Assembly (NCBI GenBank): GCA_030272155.1
Contig: CP126198.1
Coordinates: 1,798,001 to 1,862,000, forward strand
DNA length: 64,000 nt
Origin: Tetradesmus obliquus
Lineage: Eukaryota; Chlorophyta; Chlorophyceae; Sphaeropleales; Scenedesmaceae
Reading direction: 5' to 3'
Shown in pieces: positions 1 to 11,383 of this stretch. Below the pieces are notes generated by a model. That model saw only the letters and a program-made list of their open reading frames with translations. It had not been told where the DNA came from and searched no databases. A program made the position numbers and the translations under genes. Positions within the stretch are counted from its first letter, which is position 1; every line of letters begins with the position of its first letter.

Positions 1-1497
1 ATATGGCGCGGGCAAGATAATGCGCAAGCTGGTCCGGACATGCACGGCCGGTGAAGTGATATCTTGGCATGTAGCGGTGTAAAGCACGACACGAACGCTC
101 ACCCGTTGTTTTCAGCGCTCTGCGGCCTGCCCAGAAGTCAGTACGCTGGGTGGGGCTTTCACCACCCATGCGGGGCCCTGGGTGCCTAGCAGAAGCTACA
201 CAGCAGATCTATATGATGGACTTCTGTGTTCTACCGTTCCTTGCGGATCGCTAGAAGGACTGGCTTGCCCCTTGAGTCTTTATACAAGCCCGCCACGGTA
301 CGCGTGATCGAGGCATCTATGGCTATACATGTTTTATAAACGGATCTCCAAACAATGCGCCTTAGATGGGGCCACCAAGGACTATGTCGGGTACAGTACG
401 CTCGGATTTGTTGTGGTGCGGTCAGTGAACGAGATGGCGCAGTGTTCGTACCCGAGCAATATGGTTTGAGACCACATGTACAAGCTGCTGAACGAGCAGA
501 GAAGCGCTCCGCCAGGGCTGAGGCAAAGAAAAGGAAGTGAAAGGAACAGATACGGAAGTCTTGTTCACCTTCCAGGACATATGATGTGGTATCCGTCATT
601 TTATCTTACATCGTCTTGTTCAAGTGGTCTGTCAGCATACCATCCGGGTTAAAGAGACCAAACACATTTTGGGCCCGCCCGACTGATTTTGGCACCTGTT
701 GCTGCTCCGCCGCCTTCCTCTGCTGCTTAGAACAAACAACATGAATATTTTACCTTCTTATACCGTGCTAGCGCGTTGCTCCGCTTCGTTCTCTGTAACT
801 GGCCTCGTCACCGGCATGACTGGCAGGCACTTCAGTGGGCTCACATGCCACTAGGGAAGGGGCTCCATGTGAGGGCTTTGCAGCAGCTGGATGCACATCC
901 ATCGTACTTTTGGCAAATATTTGAGCATTTGATGGTGTTGAAGGGGGATTTGAACGGTTCTGTGCAACCAAAATCTCAGACAGCTGTCCTACAATGACCT
1001 GCTGTGCTGCCTAGGAATGGTGGCGCCACCAGACTCTGGTGGTCTGAGAGAGGACTGCACTGCAGCAGCTGCAGCCGAACCTGACGTCAAACTTCTTTAT
1101 TGTTTACGTAACACCCAGCCTATTCAAGAATAAGTTAGGCAGATATGGCCACATTTCAGCGCTCAGCCAAAGGGTGTGAGCTGTTGAACAGAACCCCATT
1201 CCGGCGCCAACATGATACAAACTCATTTAGTGCCAATGACAATCCACAAACATTACGCTCACCACGGACAGTACGCTGTGCAATCAGTGACTTTCTGCAA
1301 TCCGATTTCAATTTGTACAGCATGCAATCAGCAACATGTGGTCAATTGTCTGCCTTCAATGGAATGACAAACAACTACCTGCTGATGCGCCCAGATCCTC
1401 TTTCATCCACAATTGTGGATGCAACTATACAATTATCATCCTGCTGCTGCTGCTGTTGATCCTCGAGTCATACTTTGCTGCTTACTCACTCTGCTGC
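1..1497. other. Left flank, mostly non-coding; possible end of a plus-strand gene
   Basis: No complete gene is recognised. Two plus-strand patches have protein-like composition. Bases 1-50 read GAGKIMRKLVRTCTA before a possible GT donor. Bases 328-468 read on from MFYKRISKQCALDGATK to a stop and include GYSTLGFVVVRSVNEMAQ. An overlapping frame ends at 540 with a basic tail (EKRSARAEAKKRK). These could be the last exons of a gene entering from the left, but no family is recognised. The stretch from about 1000 to 1497 is probably the 3' flank of the minus-strand TAPT1 gene. No promoter or repeat stands out. Confidence 0.3.
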
Positions 1498-4400
1498 TTA
1501 CTCCTGTGCTACTGCCAGCGCTGGCTGCATGCTGCTCCTCGCGCCCATGTCAGCACACGACTGCGACTTGCTGTACGCCCGGTGCGACAAGCCAGCAGCC
1601 GAAGCCGCGGTATAGCCGCCACCAAACCCTAGTGCCAGCCCATCAACTGGTGCCCCAGCAAAGTGTGCTGCCCGCCCCGCAGGATGCTCCGGCAGTAGCA
1701 CACTGCTGCCAGCACTGTTGCTGCTGTTGCTGTCGACGTAAGCACCTTCGCCATTACCTCTGCAAGTACTGCTGCTGCTGCTGCTGCTGGTGACGGGACC
1801 TGCACCTGCACCAGCTGCTGCTGCTACTGCAAGGCCCTCCTGCATTGCGCAAGCAGCAGCGTCTGCTGCATGGCTGCCTGGCGCACTGCGCCCCAGCAGC
1901 ACACACGCATCAGCTCTGCTGCTGCTGCCCTTGCCACTGCCTTCATCAGAGCGACCGGCATGCTTCACACTGACCCCACACGCTGCATTTGCAGAGCTAC
2001 GCTGCAGACAGCCCGGCCCTGCTGCTGCTGCTGCTGCTGAAGGCCCTGTAGTGCTTGCAGCCCCTGCAGCGCGGCATGTCTTCGCTCCTGTCCCCACACT
2101 GATGCTGCTTATTCCTGCGCCTGCGCCTGCGCCTGCTGCTGCTGCGCTTGCCCCCGCTGCAGCTCCTGCAGCTGCAGGGACCTGCGCTGCCGGCAGCCCT
2201 ATGCTAGGCTTTGCAGCAACAGCAGCAGCAGTCCCTGGCACTAGCTTCACTCCTGCTGGCGTCACATTGATCGCACGCGGCAGGGACTTGCCTCCTGCCA
2301 CTGCTGCATGGTGCTGCACATACAGATAGGCCAGCCATTTGAGGCTGAACCCTAGCACAACTTGAAATGCGCAGGCAGCCAGCCATGCGAACAGCAGGAA
2401 GGCTGCACGCAAGTGCCACTGTGGAGGGCCGTCGCCTTTCAGGGTGAAGAGCGTGTGCAGCATGCGCAGGCACAGCGCTGCAGGTCCCATGGGGCAGAAG
2501 CCGACCTGAGGAGAATGGCAGCAGCAGCAGCAGCAGCAGCACAGGGTACCAGCAGGTCAGAAGCTGCAGGGCTCATGGATCAGAAGCCGACCTGCAAACA
2601 ACGGCAGCAGCAGCAAGTCAGCAGCTGCCAGATCAGCTTTCAAGGCAGCGGCTGTGCCATGAAAGCGCAGCAAGACAGCACAACAGCGCACCAGTGCGCC
2701 AGTTGTGGGCCAGGTGGCCTGGCCGGGTGATTGTGACAATGCTGGCACTGACACCAGTCCCTGAACCACTTAGCAGCTTGTGCATGTTGTGGCTGTGGTG
2801 GTCGATGCTGCGCTAAGCCAATTCATACCACAGCACAGCACAGAGCAAGCCGAGCAAAGCGGGCAAAAATACAACACACTCACCAGCTTGTGCATGTTGT
2901 GGCTGTGGTGGTCCATGCTGTCGCCGCAGAGGTCGCGCATGTACTCCCGATAGATGCCCGGCCGGATGTCGTTGAACTTGCCCAGCACCGCGTGCTTGGC
3001 GATGTCGATGATGATCTGCAGGGACAATGCAGCGCAGCAGTGATGCAGCAGCGTTGCAGCGCAGGGCACACGTCAGGGAGTGGTGTGAATTGTGAACATT
3101 ACCAAAGGTTGAACTTGCCCAGCACCGCGTGCTTGGCGATGTCAATGATGATCTGCAGTGACAGTGCGGCGCAGAGCAAACAGCAATGTGGCGCAATGAA
3201 AGTAGAGCAGATGCAGCATAGTAAGGTGTCAGACAGCGTGCGCTTTGCCCAGCACCGCGTGCTTGGTGATGTCAATGATGATCTGCAGCAACAATGCGGC
3301 GCAATGAAAGTAGGCAAGACAGCAACAGAGCACAGTGTCAAACGGCACGCACAAGCCATGCTTGGCGATGTCAATGATGATCTGCAGCAGCGCAGCAAGG
3401 ATGAGGCGCGGAGCACACAGCAGGGTGGTTTAGTGCATGCGCTTGCTGAACTTGCCCAGCACCGCGTGCTTGGCGATGTCGATGATGATCTGCAGTAAAA
3501 GTGCAGCAATGATGAGGCGCGGAGCACACAGCAGGGTGGTTCAAAGCATGCGCTTGCTGAACTTGCCCAGCACCGCGTGCTTGGCACTGTCGATGATGAT
3601 CTGGCGCACAGTGCGGCGCAGAGAGTGGTGTCAGAAAGCATGCACAATCAACGATCTTGCGCGCAGTTGCACGCAGTTGGTACATAACAGTGCACTGCAG
3701 GGACAGAAAAAGCGTCGCTGCAACAAGGATGCTTCAAGCGCTCACCTCCCAGAGAAGCAATGCCTCGCATGCCCAAGAGAAATCCTGCCGTGTAAAGCCG
3801 ACTGTGTCCCTCAACTCTCACACACAGATGCGCCCACACATCAGCAGCACTGCAGGCTACAAAACACTCACCAGATTTTTTTGTGACAAGCCATCAAAAG
3901 CCAGCCGTGCCCCTCACCTCCCAGAAGAAGATGCGCCCGCACACCAGCAGCACTGCAGGCTACAAACACTCACCAAAATTAATTGTGACAAGCCATCAAA
4001 AGCCAGCCGTGCCCCTCACCTCCCAGAAGAAGATGCGCCCGCACACCAGCAGCACTGCAGGCTACAAACACTCACCAAAATTAATTGTGACAAGCCATCA
4101 AAAGCCAGCCGTGCCCCTCACCTCCCAGAAGAAGATGCGCCCGCACACCAGCAGTCACTGCAGCCAACAACATGACTATAACGCATCCGCCACCTGAAGG
4201 CCACGACACACGAGCTGTGTCCATCCTCACCTCCCAAAAGAAGATGCGCCCGCACACCAGCAGCACTGCAGCAGCGGGCAGCCAGCTGCCGCCGTTGCTG
4301 ATGTCCTCCACCACCACAAAGCACAGCACCAGCAGCAGCTCAAAGCGCTCCACGATGTCCTGCAGGGCAGCAAAGTGACAAGAGATGCATAGCGGCAAAA

Positions 4401-7400
4401 GATAGGACAGTATGATACAGAAGTGAAGCAGGCATCAGCAGCAGCTCAAAGCGCTCCACAATGTCCTGCAGCAGGTTGCAAAAAGCACCGTAAAGCAAGG
4501 GATCAACCGCACATGTCAGCTGGTACCATGGTGCAAACATGTGATGGTGATTACAGTCGCCAATGTCCTGCAGCAGGTTGTTGTAGCGATCAGCCAAGTC
4601 ATTGAATGTTGCTACGAGGGTTCATGAGCTACAATTGTGGGTTAAAAGTCAATTCAAACCCACCTGGCAGGCCAGCGTCCAGAGCTTGTTGGTGTCGGTG
4701 CGCTTGTAGACCTGCTGCCCCTAAACCTAAAACCCGAATAACAGGCATCGCAAACCCAAACCAACAGCCTGGTCACCTGGCAGGCCAGCGTCCACAGCTT
4801 GTTGGTGTCGGTGCGCTTGTAGACCTGCCCCTCAAAAACCTAACACCCAAATTACATGCAGCGCAAACCAAGAATCACAGGCCACACATACCTGGCAGGC
4901 CAGCGTCCAGAGCTTGTTGGTGTCGGTGCTTTTGAACCCCAGCAATCCCAGGAATCCCCAGCCATCACCCTGACATCATCACATCAACTCTACACAGCCA
5001 CAGCCGCACAGCCCCTGCCTACCCACCTGCCAGCGTCCAGAGTTTGTTGGTGTCGGTGCGCTTGTAGACCTGCCCTTTGAGCTCCACAAAGTTGGTGGCG
5101 ATCATCAGCGCCAGCAGCGCGTTGGCCTTGCTGTTCATGGTCACAGCAAACACCATCGCCTGTTGTAGCAGCAGGGAGTTCATCAGCACAAGCAGCGCAT
5201 TAGCTTTGCAACTCACAGTTAGACAGCGTGCAGGAGACGCCGGGGCACCGTACAAAAACTGAAGGCACAAACACGCTACTGCGGAGATTACAAACAGAGC
5301 AAAGTCTGGCGGCGCAACTGGCGTGCTATCTTGCAACATGGCATGCTGCCAGCCAAGGCCAAGCAGCAACGTGTGTGTTTCGCGCACCGGCAGGCTACCC
5401 TGTCCAGCAGCAAATCAAAAACAAACGCCGCACCTGGCACATCAGCCACTGCTGTGTGCAATGTATATATATCAGCAGGTATGGCACCAGCAAACCAACA
5501 AGTTTGAATGCCGCCGCCGCAACAGCACCATCACCAAAGGACCACACCACCACACTCCGCACCTGGCACATGAGCACGCTGCCGTGCGCTGTGATCAACA
5601 GAAAAGCCACCGCCAAGTCTGACGCCAGCAGGCCCAGGTCACATGAATAACAGCGGTCCCAAGGCACAAACTCAAACTCACAAGGTGAACCCACACAGCA
5701 CATGCCGAACATTCTTGAGACATTACTGAGCCCAACAGCGACCAGATAAAACAACCACAGCGCCGCACCTGGCACATGAGCACGCTGCCGTGCGCTGTTA
5801 TCAGCAGGAATGCCACCGCCAGGTCTGACGCCAGCGGCCCCAGGCCTATGCTGTGGCGCGTGAACAGCGTGCAGGTGCTGCTCAGCGCCTCCAGCACATC
5901 AACACCAAAGTTGGACAGGATCTGCAGTTGATATGGCGACAAAAAAGCGGGTCAGGCCAGGACTATGTGTGACAGAAGACAGGTTTCACAGCAGAATGTG
6001 CTGCTCAGAGCCTCCAGCACGTCCACACCAAAGTTGGACAGGATCTGCAATCATAAAAGGATTGCAAAGCAGGGCGTGTCACAACAGAACAGAATGTGGC
6101 ACTGAGGGAAGGTGATACAGATAAAGGTGCTGCTCAGCGCCTCCAGCACGTCCACACCAAAGTTGGACAGGATCTGCGTTTGTGGCAGATTTTCAAAGAA
6201 AGACTGGTTACAAAAAAGCATGAAACTACAAAGCGTTTACATACATAAGGTGCTGCTCAGTGCCTCCAGCACGTCGACAGTTGGACAGGATTTGCACTGT
6301 GTACTGTGCATGACCTGGATCATCATTGTCGTAGGAGCCAGCAAACCCGGCCTGTGTTGCTGCTGCTGTGCTGCATGCACATGCTGCTGATCAGTGCAAC
6401 CAGCAACCTGCCACCGCACCACACCCTCTCCAGGACCTCCAGTGCAGATCCTGCTGCTGCTACTGCTGCTGCTGCCGCTGCTGTGCTGCACCATGCTTGC
6501 ACTGCTGCAGACAGCCACCTAGCACCAGCCGCAGCCGCACCTTATCTAGGATCTCCAGTGCAGTGAAAATGACCTGGATCTTCAAAAACTCCGATGTTAT
6601 GTCCTTCATCCAGTAGTAAATCACCCCAGGCTTGATCAGACTCAGCACGCCGGCAGCCGCCAGCAGCAGCAGCACACACAAAAAGTCGTACAGCTGCGCC
6701 CCAGAGGGCACGCCGCGGCTGCGGCTGCCGGCGGCAGCTGGCGGCTGCCTGCTGCTGCTGCTGCGCGCTGCGCTTGGCAGCAGCAGCAGCGAGGAGCCCA
6801 GCTGCCACATCGTGCGCAGGCAGCGCAGCGGCAGCACCGTTAGGGCCCCCTGCAGGAATAAGAAGCAGCAGAGATGCAGCAGAGTGCAGAAGCATTAGTG
6901 GATGTGTGGATTCCTGCAACTGACGTTGAGCAGCACATGGCATGTCAATGGGCTGCTGCCGCTGCTCACCAGGAAGGAGTAGAGGCACAGCAGCGTGCCA
7001 AAGATCAAGGTAACATGACCATGTAATGCCTGACTGCTGCTGCCGCTGCCGCTGCTGCTGCTGCTGCTGCTGGTCACCAGGAAGGAGGAGAGGCGCAGCG
7101 GCGTGCCGAAGATGTACACATACACGCTCATGTAGTGCCCAACTGCTGCTGCCGCAGCTGCTTCCGCCACCGCTGCTGCCGCTGCTGCTGCTGCTGTCGC
7201 TGCTCACCAGGAAGGAGTAGAGGCACAGCAGCGTGCCGAAGATCATGATGCGCTCCAGCTGGTAGGGCACGTACAGCAGGAAGTTGTAGCTACAGCCAGG
7301 AACAAACAACACGTGCAGTTTGCAGTTTCAGTGCATTTTAAAAGCCAGGCCAGGCACATCGTGTGCAGCGCTTTCATTGGATGCACAGGCACATCACTGC

Positions 7401-8160
7401 TGAAAGTGAAAATATACATGGGCACTGCTGCTAGCGCTCCATGCAACGCGCCCAACAGCTGCAATTGCTCAGCACAGGTGTCACTTACTGCACCCCCTAC
7501 ATCCGCGAGCCTGCTGCTGCTTGCAGGAAACAGCTCAGGCAGCAGCTGCACTGCCCTACAATGCCCGTACTGCATCTGATATAGCAGCAGCACCGCAGCT
7601 ATCTACTAACCCAGCTACCCCAGCCCAGCAGCAGCACATCCACAGCTAGTCCTGCTGATCTATCCCAGCCAAGCTCACACTTCGTCGCGCATTTGCATTT
7701 GCATTTGCATTTTGCATGCTGGACTGTCCATCATTACACCACTACAGCTATCTACTCACCCAGCCATCCCAGCCAAGCTCACACTCTACTGTACTGTATA
7801 CGACACAGCAGCAGCAACCACCACAGCTATTCGCTATCTGCTATCCCATTTAGTCACACTCACACTCTGTCGCGCTCTGTCTGCCGCCACAGCACATCTG
7901 CTGTTGGGTACTTCTCATGCGGCGTTGCCTCCGCATGAAAGAAGTCCCACAAGCTAGGAGGAGGCGCAGGAGGGTTGGGCTCTAAACTGACCATTGTTTG
8001 CAGGCCAGTTCCCGGCCGCATGCTGCTGCTGCTGCTAGGTGTGCCGCTGTGCTGCTGCTGCCCTGCCCCATGTAGGTGCGTGTGGTGGTGCTGCTGCTGC
8101 TGCTGGAGGTGGCTGCTCTGCAATGGTCCAGCCTTGGTGGGAGAGTGAGGCCGAGACGAC

Positions 8161-8198
<38 letters not shown>

Positions 8199-8924
8199 AG
8201 GCTGCCCTACAGGTGACCGTTGTAGCTCCCGCCATGTTGCTTCAGACATACAGCCGCAGGTGAAAGAGACGCAACATCAGCGGCTTCAAGTGTGCTGGTG
8301 TTGCTTGCGAAGCTAGATGCTATCAGCGTGAGTGCATAGTTGGTTAGTCAACCATGCATAAGATTGCATACATGCCACCCATGCATGGCATGCATGCATG
8401 CTGCTGCAACCACTACCACCACGCGGTACCATGCTGCATGTTTTTAAATGTTGTTCGAAACCTAAACACTGCGACGCATGCTGCCTACCTGCAAAGCTGC
8501 TGATGTCAGCAGCTGCTGCGTCAGCACCTGCTGTCGAGTGGTCAACCGACTTGCTGCTGCTTGCAGGAGACCGCTCCAGCATCTCTAGGCTAGGTCCCAG
8601 CTGCGTGGCTACATCCTGCAAACTTTCTGACATCTGCCCGGCATCTGAGACCGTTGACCGCCGCACGACTGGCGCCCTCTCGCTTGCTATGCTCAGTCTG
8701 CTTGGCTGCTGAAGGTCGAAATGGCTGCTGCTGCTGCTGCTGCTGAAAGAGCAGCTGGCATCTGGGGTCAGAGGCACAGAGGTGGTGTGCAGGCTGCCTG
8801 CTTTGCCCTTGCCCTTCCTTCTCCTGGCCTTGGAGATAGGCGGCAAGCCGTCGCTGCCATCTGACATTCGCTTTTCGGACATGACCTGCTGCTGCTGCTG
8901 GTCCAGCTGCATGGCACTCGGCAC
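1498..8924 (-). CDS. TAPT1: TAPT1/POD1-family multi-pass membrane protein
   Basis: Members of this family (DUF747; animal TAPT1, plant POD1) are multi-pass ER or cilium-associated membrane proteins. Exons on the minus strand: 8924-8489, 8239-7864, 7289-7208, 6849-6541, 5921-5769, 5159-5027, 4611-4460 (tentative), 4359-4231, 3015-2884, 2505-1498, giving about 969 residues. Residues 1-250 are Ser/Gln-rich with a polyQ run. The family core follows: FLLYVPYQLERIMIFGTLL, YYWMKDITSEFLK, SNFGVDVLEAL, NSKANALLALMIATNFVEL, DIVERFELLLVLCFVVV, IIDIAKHAVLGKFNDIRP and a last membrane segment near LRAAFLLFAWLAACAF. The tail, about 280 residues, is Ala/Ser/Gly-rich and outside the family norm. All exon phases agree except at the tentative exon, where a duplication has disturbed the DIVERF junction. 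Introns are packed with partial copies of neighbouring exon edges. It shares a divergent promoter region with the PH gene. Family assignment is firm; the C-terminal end and tentative exon are less sure. Confidence 0.9.
2770..3605 (-). repeat. Copies of the edges of TAPT1 exon 3015-2884
   Basis: Five partial copies of the exon start (IIIDIAKHAVLGKF), each with its AG acceptor, lie upstream of the exon in transcript order at 3109-3158, 3244-3288, 3359-3387, 3448-3495 and 3557-3603. The two most distal share a unit of about 104 bp that includes intron sequence. A copy of the exon end (MDHHSHNMHKL region, frame lost) lies at 2770-2806, downstream of the true donor. The copies have diverged by a few bases each, so they are not one recent event. 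Confidence 0.9.
3901..4170 (-). repeat. 102-bp tandem array copying the donor edge of TAPT1 exon 4359-4231
   Basis: Three nearly identical units start at 3901, 4003 and 4105 (period 102 bp). Each contains the exon end encoding LLVCGRIFFWE plus the GTGAGG donor. They lie downstream of the true exon in transcript order. A fainter, older copy may lie near 3740-3800. The high identity suggests recent expansion. Confidence 0.9.
4360..5222 (-). repeat. Copies around TAPT1 exons 5159-5027 and 4359-4231
   Basis: Donor-side copies of the segment encoding KRTDTNKLWTLA lie at about 4660-4720, 4773-4840 and 4889-4932. An acceptor-side copy (SCKANALLVLMNS) is at about 5180-5222. Copies of the LLQDIVERFELLL segment lie at about 4430-4480 and, diverged, at 4560-4580, before the intact version ending at 4359. 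The last set interrupts coding sequence rather than sitting cleanly in an intron. Confidence 0.85.
5430..6300 (-). repeat. Copies of both edges of TAPT1 exon 5921-5769
   Basis: Acceptor-side copies encoding ILSNFGVDVLEALSS are at about 5999-6050, 6126-6177 and 6248-6296. Donor-side copies of the LLITAHGSVLMCQ segment with its GTGCGG donor are at about 5555-5650 and, shorter, at 5430-5460. Acceptor copies sit before and donor copies after the true exon in transcript order. Confidence 0.88.
6423..7135 (-). repeat. Donor-edge copies of TAPT1 exons 6849-6541 and 7289-7208
   Basis: Two copies of the end of the 7289-7208 exon (IFGTLLCLYSFL plus GT donor) occur at about 7070-7118 and 6966-7012. Each is followed in the sense direction by short CAG runs. 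A shorter copy of the end of the 6849-6541 exon (LEVLER before GTGTGG) lies at about 6423-6455. Confidence 0.82.
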
Positions 8925-9437
8925 ACTGCTGCTGCTGCCACGGCAGTGTCCCTGAAGCTGTCACAAACGGGCTTCCTAGCTTATAGTGAATGGAATTCAA
9001 TTCAAATCAACACATTTGCTGGGCACAGCACAAGCTTACGGACCTCCAGGCGCCATCCCCATCAACGAACAGCGGCAAGAAGAAGCCTTGCAGTTCAAAA
9101 ACCACAACACACGCAATAATTATCCAGTGATTGTCTAATTCATTGCCTCGGTCTGAGTGAGCTCGTGCCATCCTCCACCGTTGCCATGTGACTGTTTTTC
9201 TGCCTCGAAGAAGTTCACCGCAAGCCAAAACGATCTGCAAGATTGCCCACAGGCTTTGTTTGACAGAAGTAAAGAGTACGTTGTCGCAGCACCAACCTAA
9301 AGGCCAATTAGGGCTGTTGTGTGCGGATCGCCACACCCCGTGCGTGTGCAGTCATTTGCAAGCACGATCCTAGTTTTCGTAAACCTTCAAATCGTTTTCA
9401 CTGCGCTTCCTCTAAACACAGCCCCGCAGCAGCACAT
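8925..9437. promoter_or_regulatory. Divergent promoter region between TAPT1 and PH1
   Basis: This 513 bp interval separates two start codons facing away from each other, so it must hold both promoters and 5' UTRs. It is less CAG-rich than the genes on either side. I do not see a convincing TATA box or a named element. Confidence 0.55.
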
Positions 9438-10987
9438 ATGGCTGGCCTGTTCAGGGCCAAGAAGGCTTTTGAGGAGGGAGATGTAGAGTTCTGGCACAAC
9501 CCAGAGCGTGGAGGCTGGCTGATGAAGCAGGGTAAGTATGTGTCGCAGCGCAGCAACAGGTGCCGCATGCACAGTGAGCTCTAGTGTGCTCCTTGACACA
9601 TTGATGCTGCAAAACTGCCGCTTCTGATGCTCATGCTTTACTGCATGCATGCACTAATGTGCTGCTGTCATTACTGCAGGGGAGTACATCAAGACATGGA
9701 GGCGCAGGTGTGCTGCAGCATTTTAAGTGCCAAGCGCCACTTGCATGTTCCATGCATGCGCAGAGCATCACAGCTGGCCTGCAGCTGCTTTCCAGCTGCA
9801 ACGCGCAGCTGCATTTTTCAGTCTGGGCAGCACCTGCAGTATGCAGTAGGAGGGAGTGCACATGAGCAACAGCAAGCGCACTGCACCCGCTGACTAGCAG
9901 AGCTGGGTGCCTGACGCCCTGCCCTACCGCTGCTGCTGCTGCTGCTGCTGCAGATGGTTTGTGCTCAAGCAGGGCAAAATCTTCTGGTTCAAGTCTGATG
10001 TGGTCACACCAGTGAGTGCTGACACAGCAGCCAGCAGCAGCAATGCCACCTTTTAGGCAACAGCGCAGCAGCAAAGACTGGTTACACCTAGATGCTCAGT
10101 TGCGATGCTAGTTGCAGTTGGTTCAAGTCTGATGTAGTTGCACCAGTGAATTGCGCAGCAGGCATGCTGCCCAGCTGCCAGCAGCAGCAACGCTGGCTTT
10201 CAGGCAACACAGCAACAGCAGATACTGGTTACAGCTAGGTGCCCAGCTGCCATGCCAGCCATGTTGCAGCTGCGCTGTTGTCACACTAGTTTCGCATGCT
10301 GCTGCAGCATGCAAGCTGCAGCAACAGCAGCAGCAACCAGTTTGATCAACCTGTCGTGTTGTATTGTCCTTGCAGGACTCTGTGCCACGGGGGGTCATCG
10401 AGGTATGTGATGCTGCTGATTCGACTGTCGACTCGTGCTGTGATGTGCTTGTCTACCACTCAACTGCTTGTTGTTGGGGCTCCTGGCTCCTGTGCACAGC
10501 AGTCATCTAATAGAATGTGTGCTGCTTGCGCATGCAATTGCTTGCATGTTGACTGGGTTGCATGGACCTGCAGCGTTTCCGCAGCACACGACACTGTAAA
10601 TTTTGACAGATGACAGTTATGTTGGTGGTACATTGTTATATGTAACCTCCTGCTGCAGGTGAAGAAGTGCCTGTCCATCAAGGGTGCGGAGGATGCCATA
10701 AACAAGCCGCACGCATTCGAAATCTCAACAACAGACTACAACATGTTCTTCATCGCTGACTCGGATAAAGTGAGTGGCACTTTATGCGCATTTTCTTCAC
10801 CATCATCGTCTTGTTGTCAACTAGGCCATATGCACCTGTTAGGTTGCAAGGGTGATGAAGCGTTATAAGGCACTGTGTGGCTTTTTTTGTGCCTTTGCTC
10901 GGATGCATCTCGGGCACCATGACAGCAGCAGGCTACAATGTTTCCCAGAGATTAGTTGACCTGCTTGCTGCTGCCATTGCTGGCTGC

Positions 10988-11056
<69 letters not shown>

Positions 11057-11383
11057 AGGAGAAGGAGGACTGGATCAATGCAGTGGGCCGCGCCATCGTA
11101 AAACACTCCAGAAGGTAAGCCCTATAAGTTTCTATGCGTTGTGAACAACGGTGTTGTGCAACGCGTTGCTGGTTCAGCATATGTGCCACACGCCCCTTGC
11201 ACGGTGTGCATACCACAGCTGCATCAGGCGCTGCTGCGGAAGGTGAGTGCTTCTAGGTTCTCAAACCACCTCTGCTGCCTGATGCATGCTGCTTCAACTC
11301 AGTGGTGTGCTGTTTGCTGTCTTGCAATGCTCTGCTGCCGTAGTTTGCTGGACACAGACCAGGCAGACTACACCACCAGCTGA
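9438..11383 (+). CDS. PH1: Pleckstrin-homology domain protein, AtPH1-like
   Basis: Seven exons (9438-9531, 9680-9707, 9954-10011, 10376-10402, 10659-10769, 11059-11114, 11344-11383) give 137 residues, close to the roughly 145 of Arabidopsis PH1. The protein is a stand-alone PH domain, which in this family binds phosphoinositides on membranes. Visible blocks in order are VEFWHNPERGGWLMKQG, YIKTWRRRWFVLKQGK, SVPRGVIE, CLSIKGAEDA, YNMFFIADSDKEKEDWINA and the C-terminal helix AVGRAIVKHSR, with the diagnostic Trp in DWINA. The short tail is DTDQADYTTS. The ATG is in good context and opens the conserved region. The intron before exon 3 and the one before exon 6 end in (CTG)n. A copy of the exon 3 donor edge lies downstream. 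Confidence 0.95.
9986..10245 (+). repeat. Tandem copy of PH1 exon 3 end and following intron
   Basis: About 120 bp starting at the exon sequence for WFKSDVVTP is repeated from about 10107 to 10245, with the GT donor retained and intron sequence still alignable. Similarity is clear but imperfect. Confidence 0.8.
10984..11057 (+). repeat. (CTG)n tract forming a 3' splice site
   Basis: About 24 CTG units with one interruption run directly into the CAG acceptor of PH1 exon 6 at 11059. No ordinary pyrimidine tract is present. Confidence 0.9.

Noticed and set aside
1145-2730. Many long overlapping open frames on both strands in CAG/CTG-rich DNA
   Set aside because: Triplet repeats keep all frames open. 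Only the minus frame joins the conserved TAPT1 exons; the others are Cys- or Ala-run shadows.
3901-4170. Regular spaced repeats considered as a CRISPR-like array
   Set aside because: Units are contiguous with no unique spacers and contain exon sequence; the genome is eukaryotic.
3883-4197. Plus-strand ORF of repeated LTSQKKMRPHTSSTAGY units, resembling a repeat protein
   Set aside because: It is the antisense reading of the 102-bp array of TAPT1 exon-end copies.
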